NCBI GenBank assembly: GCA_033439295.1
Contig: JAVTLE010000015.1
Location: forward strand, 1,364,001 to 1,428,000
From: Deuterostichococcus epilithicus
Taxonomy: Eukaryota > Chlorophyta > Trebouxiophyceae > Prasiolales > Stichococcaceae
Reading direction: 5' to 3'
Length of the DNA stretch: 64,000 nt
Part shown: piece by piece, positions 55,605 to 64,000 of the stretch
Layout of the letters: each line of letters begins with the position of its first letter
Position numbering within the stretch: position 1 is the stretch's first letter
Program-made: the position numbers and the translations under genes
Notes under the pieces: generated by a model
Told to the model about the DNA's origin: nothing
The model's input: the letters and a program-made list of their open reading frames with translations, nothing else
Databases searched by the model: none

Positions 55605-55609
55605 GTTAC
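55605..55609 (-). terminator. TGTAA poly(A) signal of the EMC3 gene
   Basis: TGTAA on the minus strand, about 45 nt after the TGA at 55655-55657, which supports that stop as the EMC3 end. Confidence 0.45.
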
Positions 55610-55654
55610 AATTTGCTACTGGAAGATACTCAGGAGCTACTGGACGTGCCGACT

Positions 55655-57400
55655 TCATAGTCGACTCCGCAGCAGCCTGGCGGCGTCCGCCTCTGCTGTC
55701 TCGAGCTTGCTCTTGTAGGGTGTCTGCAAGGTACCAACATCAAGCGTTGTTGACACGTTTCAAAACCCTGTAAAACAAGACAGCCAAAACAGCCGAAAAG
55801 CAGTATCTGTGCAGCACGTCCTCGCGAGGATCATCCACGGTGTGCACCCATGTTAACCACGCGTGCAGGCGGGCCGCCACGCGCGGAAGCAACACACAGT
55901 CACGCACCAGCTCGAGCGCCTGCTTCTCGCTCTGGAAGGCCTTCTGGATGTCCACCATCCCGCCGCCACCCATCTGCGCCATCTGCTGCTTGTACACCTG
56001 CGAGTCGTCTATCGTCTCCTCCCTGCGGCACAAAGGATCTGCGCTGTTATGGCTGCTGGACGTCCAGGGAACTCGGCACCACACGCAGGGCCGGCACTTC
56101 ACTCTCGAGAGTGTGAGGCGTCAGAACCAGGAGCTGTTTCAGCGCAGCCAACTACCAGCGATGCCATGACCCTCCTGTGCCGGGCAGCCACCTGTAGCGC
56201 CGCCGCGGCCGCGGCCACCCGGGTGCGCACCTGAAGACCAGCATGAAGACACCGCGCGCGCCAAACAGCAGCAGGATGTAGAAGGAGAGGGAGGTGAAGT
56301 AGGTGACGTCCAGGGCGGGGAGCTCGATGCCGCGCTGCAGCATCGGCCTGAAGGAGGGGCTGAGCTGGAAGGGCACCTTGCCCAGGATGAAGCCCGCAAA
56401 AAAGTAGTTGACGAACATGCCCATCACGATCTGCGCCTCATACAAATCATGCCGTGATAATTTGGACATCTACGAGGATGCACAGCAAGGTCTCCGCGCA
56501 GGGCGGAGCAGATGCTGTCCTGCGGAGTGGAGCTGCGATATCTGCCCACAACGATATGGGGTTCTTCATGGTGGCCGACGTCGTCATGGCATAGCAAAGG
56601 AAAGGACTGCGCACAGCAGCTCGACAGCTGGGGAGGTGGTGCAGGACGCAGGCTGCATCATCGCAGCGCCTTGCGCTGGCAAGACCACAGTGCAGGAGAT
56701 GCGCGTAGGGGCGCGCGCCTGGGGCAGGAAGCCAGTGAGGTTGCCCTTCATCATGTTCATCATCATGTCCGGGTTGCTCATCATCACCTCCTGCGGCGTC
56801 CTCGACGCCGACTTCTGGTTGAACACCCCCACATCCTGCAGCAGGTCAATGCGTCAGCCTCGAAGCTGAGCTCGAGTCGCACCAGGTCCTGAACCCTGGT
56901 GGCGTGACACATGTTTCGACCATGTGGAGGCAGGTGGCTTCTGGCGCAGAGAAGTGCTGAGCCGAAGATCCCTGCCGACTGCCCAGTGCCTGGCGAGCAC
57001 AGACTGCATCACCTTTGCAGTGAAGAAGTGGCGGCGCTCCCGGAAGGCGGACTCAGGCAGGTAGCCGCAGTTGGTTCGCAGCACCTGCGACCGCACCAGT
57101 TGCTGCTTCTCCGCCAGCTCCTTCAGGTCCACGGCCGTGTCCGGGCTGCCCGCCATCAACTGCGAGCGCGAGTCATTGTACCATGAGGACTGGAGTGAGG
57201 GCTTGGGACCGAAGTAGCAAGGCAGCTCAACGATGGAGACAGCCTCCTTTGAGCTTATGAGCCTCCGGCGCAGCAATCATGTGAACTTTGATGCCCACCT
57301 TGCTGATGTACTGCCGCAGGACCATCATGAGAACGACGGTCAGCGTGAGCGGGATGAGCACCCAGTCGCGCACCGCCGCATCCAGGGCGAGGGCGTGCAT
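55655..57400 (-). CDS. EMC3: ER membrane protein complex subunit 3
   Basis: Core subunit of the ER membrane protein complex, an insertase related to Oxa1/YidC that places tail-anchored and multipass proteins in the ER membrane. It starts MHALALDAAVRDWVLIPLTL with the first membrane helix, VVLMMVLRQYISK. Then come a cytosolic coiled part, LKELAEKQQLVRSQVLRTNC and YLPESAFRERRHFFTAK; the Met-rich EVMMSNPDMMMNMMKGNLTG; and the helices GMFVNYFFAGFILGKVPFQL, RPMLQRGIELPALDVTYF and SFYILLLFGARGVFMLVF. The C-terminal IDDSQVYKQQMAQMGGGGMV and AFQSEKQALELV match EMC3. The 3' end is unsettled: the frame runs on to a stop at about 55740, or splices to a last exon SKLETAEADAARLLRSRL ending at 55655, which the poly(A) signal favours. 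Confidence 0.9.
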
Positions 57401-58088
57401 GGTGCCTAACTGCACCCGGCCTGCACAGTGAGGGGTTGCGGTTTCAGCCTTTGCTGTCGACTTTGCTGACCGAGTTCATGCGCATGCCGTTTCATTGACG
57501 CGCCTGGCCACAGGCGGTGACGAGCCTTGAAGTTGGTGCTGGAGGATACGTCCGCGTCAACAGTCTTTACGTCAGAGCGTGTTCAGGCAGTCTGGCTGTG
57601 CTCAGCTGTGCCTTCCGCTGCTGACCCAGTTGCGAGAACTGCCTTCGGAAGATTCACGCCTGTCTGGTCAGGGCGCTATATGCAGGAGACTGAGGAGGAA
57701 GAGAAAGTGACCCACTGCACAGGAGCACAGCGCATAAGGAGGAGCACTGGCCCGATCGAGTGTTGTGCACGTGCCGCACGTTTCTCCGGAACCGAAAGAG
57801 AGCTCTGCCTGGGGTGCCGACGAAGTTTTACTTGTTGAGTTCCTCACGCAGGGCGAGGCCTCCGCAGTGCCTCGCCCAGCTTCGCAAGACTGCCGCTGCC
57901 GATGCAGGCACAGCTGGTATCCTCGACTCCGTCGCTACGTGTTGCCCTCCACACAAGTGCATGTCGCTTGGCTGCTGATCGCGCGCCCGCAATCTCAGGC
58001 TTGCGGGAGCAGCTGACGGGCCTGCAGCCTGACCGTCATCACTCGCATATACATGACGCCCGGTTCAGAATGACAGGTTGAGCAGCAC
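57401..58088. promoter_or_regulatory. Divergent spacer between EMC3 and the MATE gene
   Basis: About 690 bp between two divergent ATGs. No protein-like open frame was accepted. Probably two separate promoters. Confidence 0.35.
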
Positions 58089-61000
58089 ATGCACAGCAGC
58101 GGCGCCGCACCTCGATCTGGGACGATGGGCCTCCAGAGTCTGTTGCTGGCGGACGAACCGCGGCCACACGTGCTGTTCCCGCAGCGAATGGTCCAGAGTA
58201 GTCTCACTGGGGACGCACCGCTTGACGAGGGCCTGCTCCTCAGCGACTCGGACTCAGATGGCGGACCGCCATTCCTGCAGGTATGGGCGCGTGGCAGCAG
58301 AAGCCGTGATGCCTGCTGTCCACTGTCCTCTCCTTATACAAACAGCGGTAGTGACGCCAATGGTCAGCCGGCATGGGCGTGCAGCCAATTAAATATGATG
58401 CAGCACCTGGTCTCTCAGGATCGCCTGTTGGATGCTGAAGACTACAGCAGCAGCGGCGCCAAGCTCACCTTCGCCCTGGTGACCAAGGTGCGCAGCTGCT
58501 GCGGTTCCTGATCTGTTGGACGGATGGCGGGGCGCAACCTGCATTGATTTGCTTTGCGTCCTGACTGGCACTGCATCGTGAGACACGTGGCGGCACAGAG
58601 CTCTCTGACCCCACTCTGCTATCCTCCCCCCCAAAATCACAGGAGGTGCAGAAACAGGCGCGGCTCACCGCGCCGCTGGCGGCAGACTTGGTGCTGACCC
58701 ACAGCCTCACGCTCATCAGCCTCGCATGGGTGGCTCAGCTCGGCACCCAGCCACTCGCTGCCGCAGCGCTGGCCGCTGCGTGCTACTCCATGCTGGGTCG
58801 CCTGATCATCAGCGGCCTGTGCGGCGCGCTCGACACCCAGGCAGCCCAGGTGATGTCACTTTAAAGCACACAGATCAGCAGGTAAACAGGCTGCACAAAC
58901 TTTCTCTGCTGTGGAGACGGACCCCAGAGAGGATCTGACAGCGAAACGCTGTCGTTTCGTCAGAACAATGCCCGACACCCTGTGCATGCTGCTGAATTCC
59001 CACAACTCACTCTCAACGCAGGCGTACGGCGCTGGCGACGTGGAGTCGCTGCCCATCATCCTGCAGCGTGCAGTGTGCTTCTGCCTGCTGCACTGTGCGC
59101 CGATCACGGCGCTGCTGTTCGGGGTGCCATACATCCTGGCGGGCCTCGGAGTGGAGCCGCTGCTGTGCACGATGGCGCGGCCGTACTTGTGGGTCCTCAT
59201 CCCGCGCCTGTGGATCGAGGCGTTCAACAGGTGGGCTTGAGGGTTGAATGACTGCGGGTCCCAGGGGCGCACACGCTTGCGCCATTAGTCCTTGTGAACC
59301 GAGACGTCACCCCTTGCGGTGCCGCGCAGGCCAGCTGGCGTAGCGCATTGCGGCGCTCGGTGTGTGTGTGCAGTGTTTTTACAGAGTCGGCGGGATTCTG
59401 AATGCTCCGTCCGGCCGGCATCGCCCGTTTGGATCCGTTTTCGGATGTGCAGGCCGATCTACGGCGTGCTGCTGGCGCAGCGCATTGTTGCGCCGCAAAT
59501 GGGCATCACGGCCGTTGTCACCGGGGTGCACGTGCCCGTCTGCTACCTGCTGATATTCCAGGCGCAGGTGCGACGCTGACGTTTGCATCCTGTTCAGGGT
59601 CAGATTGTCGCATGCCGCTGGCCCGGCTGCAGGCCTGGCCGCAGCATTCTCAATACGCACACCTTTGCGCTATGGCACAGCGCATGCTGTTGGCAATGAC
59701 CCGGCAAACAGGCTCGCCCTCCCACATTTCCTGCAGTCCACTTGTAGGGCAACCATCTGTAACAACACGCCCCACTGTGCCCCTCGCAGCTGGGCTACAT
59801 GGGCGGCGCCATTGCCATGGTCATCGCCAGCATCAACAACATCGTCCTCACGATAGCCTTCGTGCTGGCGCACCAGCTGGTGCCACGCACCTGGGGCGTG
59901 CCCTCTCCCGTGGCGCTCAAGGTAAGGGATCTCTTCGCAATTATCCCCATAGCCCGAGCTTACGCTCGCTTTCCCCTTTCCCCTGCGACAAGCTGTCGAG
60001 CGACCCGTACTCTGGACGTGGCAAGCTTGTCCCAGTGGCTTGCTGATCTCTTGCACAGGTCTGGGGGCAGGGTGGTTGGTGATATGGGGCAAGAGGCTGC
60101 GCCGGGCTGCCGTGGTGTCCCTCCAAACCTGTGTCAGCCTGGCAGTCGCTGGGCCAACACCCTAGGTGCTGGGTGGGCCCAGCGCAGGACTAGGGCTTTT
60201 TTGAAATGAGAAAAATCTCTCCCATACGCCGTGCGCCTGCCGCTAACTCCGATCCCGGCGCAGGACTGGAGCTTCTACGCGAGGCTGTCCTACGCGTCCT
60301 GCGCCATGAAGATTCTGGAGGCGTGGTCCGCGGGCGTCACAATCCTGCTGGCGGGCCTGCTGCCACGGCCAGAGGTGGCGGTCGCAAGCATAACCATCGC
60401 GTCCGACCTGTACACGGTACGGCCAGCCAATTGCAGCGCTTTGGAGGAAGGTTTGAGCATGGTTCTCGGTCTGCTGTGGAGGTTTCAGGCCTTCAACGGT
60501 GCTGCACTGCGGGCAACGTGCAAGTGCACGGCCTTTCGCTCGGCAGGCAGCATGCGTCTCGCAGCAAAACCAGCTGTGTGATGCCGGCCCTCCTCCTCAG
60601 CTTCTGGTGGAGAGCTCCTGCGAGTGGCTTGATTCGCGTGGCTTCCGCAAACTCCATCAAAGTGTCTCCGTCCATCATCATGAGCAGGTCCTCAGCATGG
60701 CGTTCATGGCAGGCGGCATGGTGGCCTGCTCAAGGTGCCCTGTGTTTTCCGATTCTGCTATGTTTCATGGTGTCGCTGTGTCTTGAAGCTCTTGCTGTGT
60801 GCATGTCCGCCTGCTGCAGTGAGACACCCCTCGAGCATGCGGTGTGCGCCTCTGCGCCAGGCTGTACGAATCGGCCGCGGCGGTCGCACAGCAGAAGTGC
60901 TGACAGTGCACGCGAGGCGGGTTCCCGAAACGGTCGAACCTCGGCACAGGGTGGGGGCGGCGCTGGGCGCGGGGCAGGCGCTGGGGGCACGGCTGGCCGC

Positions 61001-62561
61001 CCAGGCGTCGCTACTGGCGGTGCCGGCGGTGTGGCTGCTGCTGGCGGCCTTCCTGCTGGAGCGCCACTCCCAAGACCTGCTGCTGTGGCTCTTCACCAAG
61101 GTGTGCCCCAGGCTGACTGCAGGCTCAGCGATGGTGACCCTTGCGAAACCTAAGATGAGGCGCGCATCTGCGCGTGATGACGCACAAAGTGCGCAGGGCA
61201 TGGCACAGCATCCGATGGTTGGCAGGCATTTGGTCCTCCGCAACCCTGTGCAACCCTGAACCCGGCGCGCGCAGCAGGAAAGTCCCCCCGGGGGGGGGNG
61301 GGGGGGACGCCTAGAGGGCCTGATTGTTGGAGAGGCACGTATGCCACATGCGGTGTGCGCATGAGACATGACACAGACACACGTCTCCGCAGGGTCGGAC
61401 TGGAGCTGGTGCTTCGGCTGCGCCACCTGCTAGACTGAACTGGTGCTTCTGGTGTATTGTTGGAGTTTCGGCGTGCCATATGCTCATTGGTCCGAGCCAG
61501 TGTGTGCATGCGGTGTGCGTGCGTGCGGCGCACACTTCGCAACTGGTCTTTGTAGGGCGACGACCTGGAGCTGGTGCTGCGCCTGCGCCACCTGCTGGAC
61601 CTGGTGGTCATCATGGTGCTGCTGACCGGGCTCCAGGCCATCCTCGCGGGCATCATCGCGGTGCGTCTAATGTGTTTATATATATTATTATGGATACTTG
61701 TCCCAATCACGTCGGCGTGTGGCTGTCGAACCCCTTCTGACCCCTTGTTGACGAGTGGTGCGAGCCGCGGCAGCTTGTGCGGCGCCGAGCTCGCTGCGCC
61801 GTCGGCTGCTTGCCGGGATGTTGATCCAGGTTTGGCACGTCTCACACTGTGTATAAGGTTTCCCTCCTCAGGGGACGGCCAAGCAAGCTAAAGGCGCCTA
61901 TGTCAACCTGGGAGCATTCTGGGGCATTGGCCTTCCTTTTGGTGAGCAGACGGCCAGTGTGAACGACGTGCATCAGCATCAGGCTGTGCCAATATCCTGA
62001 ACCCCGGATTAGCACTTAGCCCCAGCAGCAGCAACGAAAGGGTCTTGAGCATGCACAATTCGTCTGCGAGGCTGTGCACGTGCAATCGTGAGAGCATGAT
62101 CCGCTTCACGCACGCAGGGTGCTACCTGGCATTCGGCAGTCCCGGGCGGGGTTGGGGCGTTGAGGGGCTGCTGGCCGGCCTCATGATTGGGCCGCTCGTC
62201 CAGGTGCCCCAAAAACTCCTCGTCGCTTGCGCCTCTGTCCCTTGCACTCTGCTGCATGTTCTGTCTATGAGCTCTGTCGCATTGCGGTGCATCGGAGCCA
62301 TTGGAAGAAGGGCCAAGCACCACGTCAAAACCCTTGCATGCCATGCGCAGACGGGTTTCTTTGGCGCAATCGTGGTGCGTCGCTGTGAACCCTGCAAAAG
62401 CCCTGCATGATGCCGACCCTGCCTGATATGTGCATATGCCTGCGGCGGGCCGAATCGCTGCATACCCCAGGGAACGTCAGCGACCGCCTCCTGCGCAGGC
62501 GCGGCTGAACTGGAAGAGCGAGGCCTTCACAGCCTGGAATCGCACGAGCTTGGGCCGGTAG
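58089..62561 (+). CDS. MATE family transporter
   Basis: Multidrug and toxic compound extrusion transporter, an H+ or Na+ antiporter with 12 membrane helices. About twelve exons. The cytosolic N-terminus MHSSGAAPRSGTMGLQSLLL ends in an acidic Asp/Ser run, SDSDSD. Helices follow in QARLTAPLAADLVLTHSLTL, MLGRLIISGLCGALDTQAAQ, AYGAGDVESLPIILQRAVCF, YGVLLAQRIVAPQMGITAVV, MGGAIAMVIASINNIVLTIA, AMKILEAWSAGVTILLAGLL, AALGAGQALGARLAAQASLL, LLDLVVIMVLLTGLQAILAG, GAYVNLGAFWGIGLPFG and RGWGVEGLLAGLMIGPLVQ. The pattern of SGxxxALDTxxxQxYGAG and the Pro-containing YxxGLP near helix 11 mark the eukaryotic MATE family. The end is WNRTSLGR, TAG 62559-62561; a TGTAA lies at 62792-62796. Substrate unknown. Confidence 0.9.
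61293..61308. repeat. Poly-G run interrupted by N in a MATE intron
   Basis: A C/G homopolymer tract with one ambiguous base. It lies in an intron, so no coding consequence is expected; true length uncertain. Confidence 0.7.
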
Positions 62562-62942
62562 CAGTCATGCAGTCCGCGCCTGTATACTACCTATCCAGAG
62601 TAATTGCCGTTCACAACGAGCTCTTGTCTGATTCTTTATTTGAGGGACCTGGCCGTGTGACTGCGTGCTCCCAAGCTGGCCATCATGCCGCTACATTCAT
62701 TCCAACGCCTTCCCCGGCGGCCTACGGACTACTTTGCTTGTGGAAGTTTTTTTGCTTATTTGTTTGAGTCCTGCTATCATCAACCACGGTTTGTAACATG
62801 TTTGCATAGGCAAGCACCTAGACCTGCATGATTCGAATGTATTGGAAGATTAGCTCAGCTCGCGAATCTGGCTCGGACAGGGACACTGATGACGACACAT
62901 GCATGTCTTCAATCATTGCAGATAGAGTTTCCGGGACACTAG
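62562..62942. other. Convergent spacer, no supported gene
   Basis: About 380 bp between convergent genes. The MATE poly(A) signal TGTAA is at 62792-62796. Nothing else recognised. Confidence 0.4.
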
Positions 62943-64000
62943 CTAGCTTGTGAAGTAGCCTCTAAACACACGCTGAGATGCGAGACTGACTGTTTTATAA
63001 GCCGACCTATGCATATGGGCCCCCGTGAAGATTACGGCGCTCTGCGTGCGCAGGTAGATGTGTCTTGTCAGCGTCGCCCGAATAAAACGAGTCGAATAGC
63101 GTCGCGCCAAGATTCGAGGCCTCGGCATCACTGCCTGGTTGTTTGCTCGACCCTGCAGCTGTTCAGCACGTCCTCCGCAGGTGAGCCAATGCAGGTGGGC
63201 AGCGTCCTGTGTGACCTCCAGAAGCTCAGCGGCCGCTCGCTTGCCGGTGTCCGCGAGCGCTCGCAGCACGCGGCACAACTTGGGCGCGCGCGACACAGCC
63301 ACGCACAGCTCCGGGTTCTTTTGCACCTGCAGGAGGGGCAACGTGCAAGAGTTCTTGGTTGAGTACTCCGCGTGTCAACGTGCAAATGTTATTGTGTGGT
63401 TGATTGGTCCGCGTGTCAACGTGCAGGTGTTGTTGTACCCGCCGAGATCCGCGTATCAGCTGACAACTTTCCACACATGTCAAGGGCCGATATGGCGTCT
63501 ACCAGCAGCAGTCGTGTTTTGGCGACGTCACACGTGTGCTCACAAAATTGCAAGCCCACAAGTTGATGATGCAGCTGGTGTGGCTCACCTGGCGGCGCAT
63601 CAACAGCAAGACGGCATCGCGTACGGCGTCGCTGCCAACCGCCAGGTCCTCCAGCCACATCTCCACGGCCCTGTCATGCGTCTTATCCTGTATGGAGGAA
63701 GATGGACTGGCTGTCAAAAAATTACTAGATGTTTCATGAGTGCACACACAGCACAAGGTGCAGAAACATCCCGAAACAACGGTGCTGTTGGACCAAGGCC
63801 ACACAGCTTGCCTGCTGTGTGCCTGGTGCGACGAGCGCCGCGCTTGTGCGGTCTGCAGGCTGGGATGGGGCCTGCACCATGCATGCGCAAGTGGGTTCAG
63901 GCAATTGCTCAGTCAAATTGCAGACTTCAGACCACAACCAGGCGCCTGTGATGTCTGCAGAGCATGCACAGATTCGTACACACACCTGCGACAGCTCCGG
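62943..64000 (-). CDS. Unrecognised helical protein, 3' part (runs off the right edge)
   Basis: Minus-strand exons continue beyond the window. At the very edge PELSQ is followed by a GTGTGT donor. The next exon (about 63690-63592) reads DKTHDRAVEMWLEDLAVGSD then AVRDAVLLLMRRQ and ends in a GTGAGC donor. The last exon, from about 63329, reads VQKNPELCVAVSRAPKLCRV, LRALADTGKRAAAELLE and LHWLTCGGRAEQLQGRA. It stays open to a TAG at 62943-62945. The conserved-looking part is all helical, like an armadillo or HEAT-type repeat, but no family is assigned. The tail beyond about 63150 is less protein-like, so the real stop or a further intron may lie there. Confidence 0.5.
63367..63455 (+). repeat. 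Imperfect 41-bp tandem repeat in an intron
   Basis: Units start at 63367 and 63408, sharing TCCGCGTGTCAACGTGCA and a following TG-rich part with a few changes; a degenerate third start (TCCGCGTATCA) is at 63448. They lie in an intron of the partial right-edge gene. Confidence 0.65.

Noticed and set aside
1-64000. Mobile elements, virus-like elements, tRNA, rRNA or CRISPR arrays
   Set aside because: No terminal repeats, reverse transcriptase, integrase, transposase or capsid motifs, no tRNA cloverleaf and no spaced direct repeats were recognised.

Overview
The window looks like nuclear DNA of a green alga (Chlorophyta, probably a core chlorophyte or trebouxiophyte; genus not determinable). 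Reasons: GC-rich DNA; intron-dense genes with GT(G/A)-type donors and CAG acceptors, most introns about 100-350 bp; TGTAA poly(A) signals downstream of several stops; chloroplast-type transit peptides; a plastid sulfate-binding protein; a COQ8-type ABC1 kinase; and alga-style Ala/Gln-rich proteins. No tRNA, rRNA, CRISPR, transposon or virus-like element was recognised. Short N runs lie in GC-rich low-complexity stretches and break reading frames there.

Layout, left to right. (+) SAM methyltransferase 1217-4880; (+) cis-prenyltransferase 5449-7703; (-) tandem universal-stress protein 12089-7936; (+) DUF952 protein 12305-13083; (+) ribosomal protein eL18 13493-15432 with a coding exon 1 that is only ATG; (+) chloroplast sulfate-binding protein 15828-19561; (-) one very large gene 36147-20258; (+) unrecognised gene about 36890-37885; (-) small unrecognised gene 39091-38503; (+) SWEET sugar transporter 39743-41331; (-) DUF3253 gene 42286-41776 with an in-frame TGA and a SECIS-like hairpin; (+) COQ8/ABC1 kinase 42607-48308; (-) RNA polymerase III subunit RPC8 50282-48767; (+) GH20 beta-hexosaminidase 50598-55135; (-) EMC3 57400 to about 55655; (+) MATE transporter 58089-62561; (-) an unrecognised gene running off the right edge.

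Two loci stand out. First, the DUF3253 gene carries TGA exactly where the family has its Cys-Pro-Ser-Glu cysteine. Homology resumes directly after it, and the short 3' UTR can fold into a form-2 SECIS element followed by a TGTAA signal: a candidate selenoprotein of a family with no known function. Second, the 15.9-kb minus-strand gene joins, by phase-consistent splice sites, a Gln/Ala-rich N-terminus, an LRR-like module ending in Met-Trp-Trp-Asn-Pro, three basic RKxPxxY motifs, eight B3-like DNA-binding domains of two alternating classes and a C-terminal RAMA-like domain (a family linked to modified-DNA recognition). It reads as a giant chromatin or DNA-modification reader.

Most neighbours are functionally unrelated housekeeping or metabolic genes. 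Several are divergent pairs sharing 200-700 bp spacers (USP/DUF952, DUF3253/COQ8, RPC8/GH20, EMC3/MATE). All gene models here come from reading splice sites, phases and motifs by eye; first exons and some internal junctions are stated as uncertain where they are.
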